A DNA stretch of 12,478 bases from Candidatus Brocadiaceae bacterium (GCA_024653795.1 JANLHY010000256.1:1-12478); one strand, 5' to 3'. Shown: positions 1-6,808, counted from the stretch's first letter. Notes: generated from the letters alone by a model not told the origin. Numbers and translations: made by a program.

Positions 1-120
1 ATTGGTCTGGCATTCATCGAATCGTTAACAATTTATTCCTTGATGATGTCCTTTATTCTGTTGGGAAAACTGCCCAAGACAGAGGTTGTTCTCGACTTAA
101 TTCAACACGCTGTTAAATAG
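1..120 (+). CDS. atpE: ATP synthase subunit c, C-terminal part (partial at window start)
   Basis: The last 39 codons of the Fo proteolipid subunit are visible, read in frame 1 to the TAG at 118-120. Subunit c forms the membrane rotor ring that carries ions past subunit a. The fragment is the second transmembrane helix: the ion-binding carboxylate is the Glu encoded at 19-21, inside the motif FIESLTIYS, followed by a hydrophobic stretch and a short polar tail ending LIQHAVK. The Ser directly after the Glu and the Tyr five residues after it are positions that line the ion site in this family. The Gln of helix 1 needed to judge Na+ or H+ use lies outside the window. The next gene, atpF, begins 18 bp downstream. 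The family call is near certain; the start is not visible. Confidence 0.95.
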   Translation: MGLAFIESLTIYSLMMSFILLGKLPKTEVVLDLIQHAVK

Positions 121-138
121 GCGAGGGAGGGAACTTAA

Positions 139-648
139 TTGGATATCTTAGATAGCCTGGGTGTTAATTTTAAGGCCATTATTATTCAGGCAGTTGGCTT
201 TCTCATACTGCTCTTTATCCTCAAGAAATATCTCTTCGGCAGGATATCTGCCATGCTAAAGGACCGATCTGAAGGGGTAAAAAATGAATATACAAAAATT
301 GAAAATGATAAGGCAGAAGCTGAGCGACTCAGAATAGAATATCAGAGAAAACTCTCTGATGCTGAAACCGAGGCTGTGAAAAGGATTCAGGAAGCCGTAA
401 ACGAAGGCAGTCGTGTTAGCGAAGAAATAATTAAGCGCGCCAAAGAAGAGATTGAATGGATGAAGGTAAAGGCGCAGGAGGGGATCGATCAGGAAAGGAA
501 AAAGGCGCTGGCTGAGATAAGGAATCAGGTGGTAACCCTCTCCATTCTGGCTTCTTCCAGGCTCATCCGGCAATCTATCAGTTCACAGACGGCTGAAAAG
601 CTCGTCGATGACTTTATTGAAGAAATAGGGGAATTGAGTGTCAGATAA
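139..648 (+). CDS. atpF: ATP synthase subunit b
   Basis: 169 residues, starting at TTG 139 behind a strong ribosome site (GAGGGAGGGA, 123-132). The protein is the Fo peripheral stalk that holds the F1 head against subunit a. It shows the expected layout: a single N-terminal membrane segment at about residues 10-32 (FKAIIIQAVGFLILLFILKK), then a long, highly charged, heptad-like helix rich in Glu, Lys and Arg to the C-terminus, where subunit delta binds. The length is usual for bacterial b subunits (about 155-170). The 3' end overlaps atpH by 11 nt, which suggests translational coupling. No second b or b' gene lies beside it, so a b homodimer is likely. The TTG start is chosen because it has the ribosome site and leaves the membrane helix complete. 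Confidence 0.97.
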   Translation: MDILDSLGVNFKAIIIQAVGFLILLFILKKYLFGRISAMLKDRSEGVKNEYTKIENDKAEAERLRIEYQRKLSDAETEAVKRIQEAVNEGSRVSEEIIKRAKEEIEWMKVKAQEGIDQERKKALAEIRNQVVTLSILASSRLIRQSISSQTAEKLVDDFIEEIGELSVR

Positions 649-1180
649 AAGCGTTGCTATTACATTTGTTAATGCCCTGCTGGAAGTGGCCGTAAAAAAA
701 GGGCTGTTTGAACAAATTGAAAAAGATTTGGCATTGGTCAGTGATGTAATTACAAAACACGGGGGCATTAAAAAGATACTGTTTCATCCATCGATTACCC
801 GCAACGAGAAGAAGAAGTTGATCAGGAAAGTTTTTGGCGTGTCGGTTTCCAATCTCATGAGGAACTTTTTGAATTTACTTGTGGATCGAAGAAAGGAAGG
901 GATACTGGAGTTTCTTCCCGCAATCCACAAAGAAACAGTTGACAGTAGTAAAGGTGCCATTAAAGCCAGGGTAACGACAGTATCTCCTTTAACGGAAAAC
1001 CAGATGAACGGCATTAAGAAGCGCCTGGATAAGCTTACCGGTAAGAAGGTGGAGATAGAGGTTGTTCAAGACCCGCAGATTTTGGGAGGGATTATGATTC
1101 GGGTCGGCAACACGATGGTAGATGGCAGCATTGCGGGCAGACTAAAAAATCTCAGGACCAGACTGTTGGAATTGCGGTAA
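638..1180 (+). CDS. atpH: ATP synthase subunit delta
   Basis: 180 residues, from GTG 638 with ribosome site AGGGGA (627-632) inside the end of atpF. Subunit delta caps the alpha3beta3 hexamer and ties it to the b stalk. The N-terminal helical domain runs to roughly residue 105 (AITFVNALLEVAVKKG; FHPSITRNEKKKLIRKVFG; FLNLLVDRRKEGIL). The C-terminal domain has the family signature LGGIMIRVGNTMVDGSIAGR near residues 148-167, and length is typical. Its stop at 1178-1180 is followed not by atpA, as is usual, but by about 580 bp of repeats. A GGAGG sequence at 1191-1195, just after the stop, may be the remains of the original ribosome site for the next gene (inference). Confidence 0.97.
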   Translation: MSDKSVAITFVNALLEVAVKKGLFEQIEKDLALVSDVITKHGGIKKILFHPSITRNEKKKLIRKVFGVSVSNLMRNFLNLLVDRRKEGILEFLPAIHKETVDSSKGAIKARVTTVSPLTENQMNGIKKRLDKLTGKKVEIEVVQDPQILGGIMIRVGNTMVDGSIAGRLKNLRTRLLELR

Positions 1181-1346
1181 CAGTTCAACGGAGGAAAAAG
1201 ATTTGACAAGATAACAGGCCTGCCCTCATGAAAATGGGGGATAGACATGATATAAATTAAATTAATTTCTGACAGGATTAACAGGATAAAACAGGATGAA
1301 ATAAGGTAGCTTTTATCCTGTTAATCCTGTATATCCTGTCTAAAAC
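1181..1346. repeat. Intergenic repeat A, copy 1, with ACAGGAT-type hairpin
   Basis: The segment after the atpH stop (about 1178-1218) is almost identical to the one after atpG (4161-4204); both contain AAAAAGATTTGACAAGATAA. After about 50 nt with no counterpart in copy 2 comes an inverted repeat: left arm 1271-1297 (three ACAGGAT words) and right arm 1315-1340 (three ATCCTGT words), joined by the same GAAATAAGGTAGCTTTT loop as in copy 2. Transcribed as RNA it would fold into a long imperfect hairpin. It lacks a following T-run, so it is not an obvious terminator. Confidence 0.85.
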
Positions 1347-1364
1347 TAAGTCTTTTTAACGATT

Positions 1365-1495
1365 AGGAATTTCAATCTTTTGTAATTCCCCTCTAAAAAG
1401 AGGGGATAAAGGGGTGTGTAAGTTTGACGCAACACACCCCCGGCCCCCCTTTCTAGAGGGGAGCTTAAGAGTCGCTGCCAAAGGCAGCCTAATTT
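1365..1495. repeat. Intergenic repeat B, copy 1 (double-hairpin element)
   Basis: This unit of about 131 bp is repeated at 1613-1745. It starts with AGGAATTTCAATC and ends with CTGCCAAAGGCAGCCTAATTT. Inside, a C4TCT...AGAG4 segment (1388-1405) pairs with a related segment at 1444-1461, and each arm can also fold on itself. A GGTGTGT...ACACACC inverted repeat sits in the centre. No reading frame is supported. Confidence 0.9.
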
Positions 1496-1521
1496 ATGTT
1501 CAGGAATTTCAAAGTTATAGC

Positions 1522-1579
1522 TGTAGCGCGGACTTCAGTTCGCTTACATCCTGCTATGCGAACTAAAGTTCGCGCTACA
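1522..1579. repeat. Nested palindrome with TGTAGCGCG/CGCGCTACA ends
   Basis: The outer arms TGTAGCGCG (1522-1530) and CGCGCTACA (1571-1579) are perfect inverted copies. Each half also holds its own small hairpin: GCGGACT-TC-AGTTCGC (1527-1542, one mismatch) and GCGAACT-AA-AGTTCGC (1558-1573, perfect). It lies between the two copies of repeat B. The same outer ends recur at 8848-8927, so this is a repeat family and not a gene-specific regulator. Confidence 0.85.
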
Positions 1580-1612
1580 TTGAAAAAGCGGCCGAAGGCC
1601 TAATTTAATGTT

Positions 1613-1745
1613 AAGGAATTTCAATCTCGTATAGTTTCCCCTCTAGAAAGAGGGGATAAAGAGGTGTGTAAGTTTGCCGTAACACACCCCCAGCCCCTCT
1701 TTCTAGAGGGGAGCTTAAAAGTCGCTGCCAAAGGCAGCCTAATTT
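1613..1745. repeat. Intergenic repeat B, copy 2 (double-hairpin element)
   Basis: This is a direct copy of the 1365-1495 unit with scattered substitutions. Here the arms are perfect: an 18-nt arm at 1638-1655 and its exact reverse complement at 1694-1711, each itself palindromic, with GGTGTGT/ACACACC in between. The element ends 17 bp before the atpA start, so its tail CAGCCTAATTT directly adjoins the atpA ribosome site. Confidence 0.9.
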
Positions 1746-1762
1746 GAACAGGAGTAAGGGAT

Positions 1763-3271
1763 ATGTCAATAGCTGATATTACTTCAATTATCAAAAAAGA
1801 AATTGAAGGTTACGAAGAAAAATTAAAGTTGGAAAACGTGGGACACGTCATGCAGGTTGGCGACGGTGTTGCGCGTATTTATGGCCTGGATGAGTGCATG
1901 TCCAGTGAATTGCTGGAATTTCCTGACAACGTATACGGTATAGCCATGAACCTGGAAGAGGACAGCGTTGGTGCGATCCTGCTGGGTTCTGACGAGAAGA
2001 TTAAGGAAGGTGATATCGTAAAGACTACAGGTAAAATTGTGCAGGTGCCTGTGGGTAAGGCTTTATTGGGCCGCGTTGTGAATGCCCTGGGTCAGCCTAT
2101 TGATGGGAAAGGGCCTATTGTTACTGATGATTTTAGATACATTGAGGGTTCTACCCCCAACATAGTTGAAAGACAACCGGTGAAAGAGCCGCTGCAGACC
2201 GGCATCAAGGCAATTGACGCCATGATACCGATTGGAAGAGGCCAGCGTGAACTTATTATCGGCGACCGGCAGACAGGGAAAACCGCGATTCTTGTAGATA
2301 CCATAATTAACCAGCGCGAGTCCGGGGTGTATTGCATTTATGTGGCAATTGGGCAGAAGATGTCCACCGTTGCAGACGTTGTAAAGACTCTGGAAGATAG
2401 CAAGGTAATGGATAACTGCATCGTTGTAGTAGCTTCGGCTTCCGACCCGGCGCCCTTGCAATACATTGCGCCGTATGCCGGGTGCGCTATGGGTGAGTAT
2501 TTCAGGGATAACTGTATGCATGCTTTGATTATATATGACGATTTGTATAAACATGCCATAGCTTATCGCCAGATTTCATTGCTCTTGCGGCGTCCGCCCG
2601 GTCGCGAGGCGTTTCCCGGAGATATTTTCAACATCCACTCGCGTCTTTTGGAAAGGGCAGCCAAACTAAGTAACGAACTCGGCGGGGGTTCGCTGACAGC
2701 CATTCCTGTGGTAGAAACACAAGGCGGCGACTATTCGGCATACATTCCGACAAACGTTATTTCTATCACCGACGGGCAGATATATTTGGAGGGTGATCTG
2801 TTTAACGCCGGTATCAGACCTGCAATTTCTGTGGGATTGTCGGTGTCCAGGGTGGGTGGAAACGCCCAGATTCCTGCCATGAAGAAGGTTGCAGGTATGC
2901 TGCGATTAACCCTGGCTCAGTATCGGGAATTAGCCTCCTTTGCCCAATTCGGATCGGAATTGGATAAGTATACACAAGCACAGTTATCTAAGGGTGAGCG
3001 GCTTGTAGAACTTTTAAAACAGCCTCAATATGCCCCCATTCCGGTGGAAGAACAGGTTATGTCAATCTTTGCCGGGATAAATGGATATTTGGATGATATT
3101 CCAGTAGGCGAGGTCAAGACCTTTGACAAGGAATTCCTGAAATTTATGAAGGAAAAGTATGCTTCCATCGGGATTGAGATTAAAGAGAAGAAAAAACTTG
3201 ATCAGGAAGTGACGCATAAGTTAGAGAATGCTATCAAGGAATTCAAACAAACCTTTGCAAAGAAAGGTTAA
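1763..3271 (+). CDS. atpA: ATP synthase subunit alpha
   Basis: 502 residues, ATG 1763 with ribosome site AGGAG at 1750-1754. This is the non-catalytic nucleotide-binding subunit of the F1 hexamer. The N-terminal beta-barrel covers about residues 25-95 (VMQVGDGVARIYGL). The P-loop GDRQTGKT is at 167-174, followed by the nucleotide-binding core. The arginine finger that reaches into the beta catalytic site is R363 in the motif SVSRVGG. The C-terminal helical domain ends in a Lys-rich tail. Its length is close to the usual 500-513. Despite its repeat-filled upstream region the gene has no internal damage. Only 3 bp separate it from atpG. Because the gap from atpH is large, translation of atpA cannot depend on coupling to atpH. 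Confidence 0.99.
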   Translation: MSIADITSIIKKEIEGYEEKLKLENVGHVMQVGDGVARIYGLDECMSSELLEFPDNVYGIAMNLEEDSVGAILLGSDEKIKEGDIVKTTGKIVQVPVGKALLGRVVNALGQPIDGKGPIVTDDFRYIEGSTPNIVERQPVKEPLQTGIKAIDAMIPIGRGQRELIIGDRQTGKTAILVDTIINQRESGVYCIYVAIGQKMSTVADVVKTLEDSKVMDNCIVVVASASDPAPLQYIAPYAGCAMGEYFRDNCMHALIIYDDLYKHAIAYRQISLLLRRPPGREAFPGDIFNIHSRLLERAAKLSNELGGGSLTAIPVVETQGGDYSAYIPTNVISITDGQIYLEGDLFNAGIRPAISVGLSVSRVGGNAQIPAMKKVAGMLRLTLAQYRELASFAQFGSELDKYTQAQLSKGERLVELLKQPQYAPIPVEEQVMSIFAGINGYLDDIPVGEVKTFDKEFLKFMKEKYASIGIEIKEKKKLDQEVTHKLENAIKEFKQTFAKKG

Positions 3272-3274
3272 GGA

Positions 3275-4156
3275 ATGCTGAGCACACGAGAAATTAAACA
3301 ACGCATACGAAGTATTACCAGTATCAAGCAGATTACCCGCGCCATGGAAATGGTTGCTGCAAGCAGATTGAAGAGGGTTGAGTCCAGGGTTATTGCTTCG
3401 AGGACATTTACCGGGAAGATGCATCAGGTTCTGAGCAGGCTTATTTCCTGCAGTCCGCCCGAAAAATCCCATCCGTTGTTTACAGACAAAGAGCACGAGG
3501 CGGAAAATGTCAGGATTGTTCTGATTACAGGGGATAAGGGCCTCTGTGGGGCATATAATAACAATATAATCAAGAAGGTGGTAGGATTTATTCAAGCGCA
3601 TACCAGTAAAAAAGTTAAATTAATCCTGGTCGGAAAAAAAGGGAACATCTTTTTTTCAAAAGGAAAGTATGCGCCTGCAAAGGAAAGATACATTCCAGAG
3701 CCGGTAGAGAAGTTCGGATATGATAAGGTGCAACCATTAGTGGCTCAGTTGATCGATGGGTATAAAAAAGGTGAATTTGGAGAATTGCACATATTTTTTA
3801 CTAAATTTCACACTGTGATGCAATCGTTTGCAACGAGTATCCGTTTATTGCCTCTGGAAAAAGATATACTTGATTCAAAAGGGAAATTGGTGGGTGAGTA
3901 TATCATAGAACCTTCGGTAGACCAGATACTTGATCACCTTTTTCCAAAATACATAGAGACCCAACTCTATCAATGTATTTTGGAATCTTTGACGTCCGAA
4001 TTTGCTGCAAGACGGGTGGCCATGATTGCAGCGACAGAAAACGCCGGCGAAATAATCGACGAATTGACTCGTACTTATAACAAAGCGCGACAGGAAGCAA
4101 TTACAAAGGAGTTGTTGGAAGTTATTTCAGGCGCGGAAGCATTGGTACAGCATTGA
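3275..4156 (+). CDS. atpG: ATP synthase subunit gamma
   Basis: 293 residues, ATG 3275, ribosome site AAAGG (3263-3267) inside the end of atpA. Subunit gamma is the central shaft whose rotation drives catalysis. The N-terminal helix that enters the hexamer is clear (IKQRIRSITSIKQITRAMEM, about residues 6-25), as is the C-terminal partner helix (MIAATENAGEIIDELTRTYN, about 250-269). The middle has the Rossmann-like domain with ITGDKGLCGAYNNNI (about 86-100). The length is usual. The gene is tightly linked to atpA, but about 160 bp containing a second copy of repeat A separates it from atpD, an unusual break in this operon. Confidence 0.98.
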   Translation: MLSTREIKQRIRSITSIKQITRAMEMVAASRLKRVESRVIASRTFTGKMHQVLSRLISCSPPEKSHPLFTDKEHEAENVRIVLITGDKGLCGAYNNNIIKKVVGFIQAHTSKKVKLILVGKKGNIFFSKGKYAPAKERYIPEPVEKFGYDKVQPLVAQLIDGYKKGEFGELHIFFTKFHTVMQSFATSIRLLPLEKDILDSKGKLVGEYIIEPSVDQILDHLFPKYIETQLYQCILESLTSEFAARRVAMIAATENAGEIIDELTRTYNKARQEAITKELLEVISGAEALVQH

Positions 4157-4160
4157 AGTT

Positions 4161-4266
4161 TCGTAATAGTTCACCGAAAGAAAAAGATTTGACAAGATAA
4201 CAGGATAATCAGGATGAAATAAGGTAGCTTTTATCTTGTTAATCCTGTTCATCCTGTCTAAAATTA
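4161..4266. repeat. Intergenic repeat A, copy 2, between atpG and atpD
   Basis: Positions 4161-4204 repeat the segment that follows atpH. The inverted repeat has arms 4191-4215 (GACAAGATAACAGGATAATC then AGGAT) and 4233-4258, with the same loop sequence as copy 1. Unlike copy 1 it has no extra segment of about 50 nt, so it is the more compact form. The repeat family made of ACAGGAT words is known to be widespread between genes in several bacterial groups; its function is unknown to me. Confidence 0.85.
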
Positions 4267-4271
4267 AGTCT

Positions 4272-4300
4272 TTGTTCTTGTCTATGATAATAAATATAAT
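4272..4300 (+). promoter_or_regulatory. Possible internal promoter ahead of atpD
   Basis: TTGTTC (4272-4277) and TATAAT (4295-4300) are 17 bp apart, the sigma-70 optimum. The site lies just downstream of repeat A and 20 bp before the atpD start. Transcription from it would begin within or next to the atpD ribosome site (4305-4312), leaving a very short leader. It rests on consensus match alone, in AT-rich sequence. Confidence 0.35.
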
Positions 4301-4320
4301 GTAAGGAAGGAGTAAGACCT

Positions 4321-5736
4321 TTGGCTGCAAAAAAAAGAGAAAATAAAGGAACAATTGCGCAGGTGATTGGTCCCGTAGTAGACGTGCGATTTACCCCGGG
4401 AAGTCTTCCTGCCATAAAAAATGCGATAAGTATAAAAGACCCGCAAAGGAAAATTTCTATCATTGCAGAAGTTGCGCACCACCTGGGGAATGATACCGTC
4501 CGATGTATTGCAATGTCCTCAACAGATGGGCTTGTTCGAGGCACAGAATCAATAGATACAGGCGCTCCAATAACCGTACCGGTGGGGAAAGAGGTATTAG
4601 GCAGGGTATTTAATCTGTTAGGCGACCCTATCGATAAGCTGGGAGATGTAAAAACCACGAACCGGCTTTCTATCCATCGTCCGTCACCCTCCTTTGAAGA
4701 GAGGGAGACTGTTACAACAGTATTGGAAACGGGTTTGAAGGTTATTGACCTGCTTGCCCCTTTTGCTCGTGGTGGAAAAATCGGTTTGTTCGGTGGCGCA
4801 GGGGTAGGAAAGACCGTGTTGATTATGGAACTTATCCGCAGCATCGCAACCGAGCATGGAGGTTATTCTGCATTTGCTGGCGTTGGTGAAAGAACCCGTG
4901 AGGGAAATGATTTGTGGCTTGAAATGAAGGAATCGGGGGTTATTGATAAGACTGTGCTGGTCTTTGGTCAGATGAATGAACCGCCAGGAGCCAGATTGAG
5001 AGTTGCTTTAACAGGTTTGACGATGGCAGAGTATTTCAGAGACACGGAAGGGCAAGACGTGCTCTTGTTTATTGATAACATCTTCAGGTTTGTGCAGGCC
5101 GGTTCTGAGGTGTCGGCTCTCTTAGGCCGTATGCCTTCTGCTGTAGGTTATCAGCCCACTCTGGCGACGGAGATGGGTGACTTACAGGAACGGATTACAA
5201 CGACAAAGAAAGGTTCGATTACATCCTTGCAGGCTGTTTATGTGCCTGCTGATGACTTTACCGATCCTGCAGCAGTAACGACCTTTCCTCACTTAGATGC
5301 TACGATAGCGCTATCCCGTCAAATTGCCGAATTGGGTATCTATCCGGCAGTCGATCCATTGCGGTCGACATCCAGGATACTTGACCCAAGAATTGTCGGA
5401 CAGGAACATTATGAAGTAGCACGAGAAGTACAGAGGATATTGCAGCGTTACAAAGAACTGCAAGACTTTATTGCCATTCTTGGTATGGAAGAACTCTCGG
5501 AAGATGACAAGGTATTAGTTGGCAGGGCAAGGAGGTTACAGAGGTTCTTGTCACAGCCGTTCTTTGTCGCCGAGCAGTTTACAGGAACTAAAGGAAAGTA
5601 TGTGCCTTTAAAGGAAACCATCAGGGCGTTCAAGGAGGTGGTCGAAGGTAAACATGACAATCTGCCAGAACAGGCATTCTACATGGTGGGTGGTATTGAA
5701 GAGGTGGTGGAAAAAGCAAAGCAGATGGGTGGATAA
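4321..5736 (+). CDS. atpD: ATP synthase subunit beta
   Basis: 471 residues, start TTG 4321 with ribosome site GGAAGGAG (4305-4312). This is the catalytic F1 subunit that makes ATP from ADP and phosphate. The P-loop GGAGVGKT is at 158-165, the catalytic Glu190 lies in VGERTREG, and MGDLQERITTTKKGSITSLQ carries the conserved catalytic-domain segment. The lever motif, usually DELSEED, reads EELSEDD at 390-396. Length matches the family (460-480). No ATG fits the alignment of the N-terminus better, since residues KGTIAQVIGPVVDVRF must be kept, so the TTG start is accepted. The stop is 2 bp before atpC. Confidence 0.99.
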   Translation: MAAKKRENKGTIAQVIGPVVDVRFTPGSLPAIKNAISIKDPQRKISIIAEVAHHLGNDTVRCIAMSSTDGLVRGTESIDTGAPITVPVGKEVLGRVFNLLGDPIDKLGDVKTTNRLSIHRPSPSFEERETVTTVLETGLKVIDLLAPFARGGKIGLFGGAGVGKTVLIMELIRSIATEHGGYSAFAGVGERTREGNDLWLEMKESGVIDKTVLVFGQMNEPPGARLRVALTGLTMAEYFRDTEGQDVLLFIDNIFRFVQAGSEVSALLGRMPSAVGYQPTLATEMGDLQERITTTKKGSITSLQAVYVPADDFTDPAAVTTFPHLDATIALSRQIAELGIYPAVDPLRSTSRILDPRIVGQEHYEVAREVQRILQRYKELQDFIAILGMEELSEDDKVLVGRARRLQRFLSQPFFVAEQFTGTKGKYVPLKETIRAFKEVVEGKHDNLPEQAFYMVGGIEEVVEKAKQMGG

Positions 5737-5738
5737 TC

Positions 5739-6146
5739 ATGGCAAAAACATTTAACTTTGAGATCATTACACCAGTGAGGGTTGTTTATAATGGAGTCGT
5801 CCAGGGCATTTCTGCTGATGGGACTGAAGGGTCGTTTGGTGTCCTTGCCGACCATGCGCCACTGGTTACAGAATTGAAGACTGGTATTATAATGGTTGAA
5901 GATTCGAGTGGTAAAACAATGCGCTTTGCGGTTGAAGGGGGATTTTTAGAGGTTGTGGCAAATAATGTCGTTGTGCTGACCGATACGTGTATAACAGAGG
6001 GCGAGGTGGATATCGAAAAGGCGCGCGCTGAAAAAGATGCTGCAGAAAAAGCGCTAACAAAGGCGGGAAGCGCCGAAGATAAAAAAATGGCACAAGCCGC
6101 CCTTAAACGGGCCGATACGTGGCTGAAGCTGGCAAACGCACATTAA
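5739..6146 (+). CDS. atpC: ATP synthase subunit epsilon
   Basis: 135 residues, ATG 5739, 2 bp after atpD, with ribosome site GGGTGG (5727-5732). Subunit epsilon joins the gamma shaft to the c ring and can inhibit ATP hydrolysis. The N-terminal beta-sandwich domain shows TEGSFGVLADHAPLVTELKTG (about 28-48) and GGFLEVVANNVVVLTD (about 67-82). A C-terminal helical hairpin rich in Ala, Lys and Glu follows (about 88-134), so this is the full-length form with the regulatory domain. It is the last gene of the operon; a strong terminator follows 30 bp later. Confidence 0.97.
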   Translation: MAKTFNFEIITPVRVVYNGVVQGISADGTEGSFGVLADHAPLVTELKTGIIMVEDSSGKTMRFAVEGGFLEVVANNVVVLTDTCITEGEVDIEKARAEKDAAEKALTKAGSAEDKKMAQAALKRADTWLKLANAH

Positions 6147-6176
6147 TTGTAATTACATAATAGTATATAAAAATAC

Positions 6177-6228
6177 AATCCCCCTGATTTTATTCAAAAA
6201 TAAGAGCAGGGGGATTTTTGTTTTTTTG
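6177..6228 (+). terminator. Intrinsic terminator of the atp operon
   Basis: The perfect 10-bp stem AATCCCCCTG (6177-6186) / CAGGGGGATT (6207-6216) has a 20-nt loop and runs straight into a T-rich tract (TTTTTGTTTTTTT, to 6228). Its position 30 bp after atpC is where the operon should end. Confidence 0.93.
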
Positions 6229-6253
6229 TTGACCATGAAATTTTTACAATGTA

Positions 6254-6262
6254 TGGTATAAT
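6254..6262 (+). promoter_or_regulatory. Extended -10 promoter-like site
   Basis: TGGTATAAT (TG at 6254-6255, TATAAT at 6257-6262) is a perfect extended -10 element. No good -35 lies at the right distance (TTGACC at 6229-6234 is 22 bp away). It sits just past the atp terminator and points into the palindrome cluster, so any transcript would start with those hairpins. Confidence 0.4.
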
Positions 6263-6292
6263 AGGGTAAGTTGGTTTTCGTATAAATTTACG

Positions 6293-6578
6293 TTAAGGAA
6301 TTTCAAACTGGTAGCCGCAGACTTCAGTCTGCGCCCTGTCCAGTGTTCAATGCTCAGCCTGTCTACAGCGAAGATGTTCTTCGCTCTACATAAAAAGCCA
6401 CGGTCATAGAACGAAGTACCACTTCGTTCCTATTGCTGGTTCAATCTTGCAGATTGAACCATAAGTTTTGAACGGGGCTGTAGATTTTGAGTTAGTGCCA
6501 GATTATGAAAATTACAAAATGTTTAGGTTCAATCGAAGACGATTGAACCAGCAAAAGGTCAACCGAGACGGTTGACCT
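6293..6578. repeat. Cluster of six perfect short hairpins
   Basis: After a TTAAGGAATTTCAAA boundary motif (6293-6307), six perfect palindromes follow: 6316-6333 (CGCAGACT, loop TC), 6367-6385 (AGCGAAGA, loop TGT), 6409-6429 (GAACGAAGT, loop ACC), 6438-6460 (GGTTCAATCT, loop TGC), 6526-6549 (GGTTCAATCG, loop AAGA) and 6556-6578 (AGGTCAACCG, loop AGA). Stems are 8-10 bp and loops 2-4 nt. Apart from the two GGTTCAATC stems the sequences differ, but the architecture is constant. No gene is supported here. Confidence 0.85.
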
Positions 6579-6591
6579 ACCAATTTCTTCT

Positions 6592-6766
6592 AATTTAACC
6601 GAGGAATATATAGTTCAGCAGCTTAAATCAAATCAGATAGACAAAACTGCACGGGTTTGCATCTCTATTATTCAGCGGCTCTACTCCGTTCTGAAAGGCG
6701 TATCAATTATTTGGTGAAGATTTATGGCCTTTGCTTGAAGAACTCAATAAAGTGCCGGAGGCATAA
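6592..6766 (+). pseudogene. Frameshifted fragment of an unrecognised small protein
   Basis: Two adjoining frames together read like one protein. The first gives LTEEYIVQQLKSNQIDKTAR then VCISIIQRLYSVLK. After about 6697-6702 the next frame continues KAYQLFGEDLWPLLEELNKV then PEA and the TAA at 6764-6766. A single extra base near GAAAGG would explain the switch. There is no start codon, and the 5' side abuts the hairpin cluster, so the beginning seems lost. The family is not recognised. The composition (amphipathic helices, ordinary codon use) suggests former coding sequence, not chance. Confidence 0.4.
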
Positions 6767-6778
6767 AAATTTTATGTG

Positions 6779-6808
6779 TTGCCACCAGTTATAATTAATT
6801 TGTATAAT
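6779..6808 (+). promoter_or_regulatory. Promoter of the toxin-antitoxin pair
   Basis: TTGCCA (6779-6784) and TATAAT (6803-6808) are 18 bp apart. The predicted start near 6815 gives a leader of about 35 nt before the antitoxin ATG at 6850. A second TATAAT at 6790-6795 overlaps the operator-like repeat. Confidence 0.55.

Noticed and set aside
256..573. Minus-strand open frames across the atp operon and elsewhere (for example 2063-2554, 3221-3601, 4239-4844)
   Set aside because: They are shadows of strongly conserved plus-strand genes, have no ribosome sites and give no recognisable protein.
1271..1340. ACAGGAT hairpins as transcription terminators
   Set aside because: Neither copy is followed by a T-run, and terminating inside the atp operon would remove essential subunits; attenuation remains possible.
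6316..6578. Possible CRISPR array
   Set aside because: The hairpins are regular in size but the repeated unit is not constant, spacing is uneven, and there are no spacers of equal length or cas genes.
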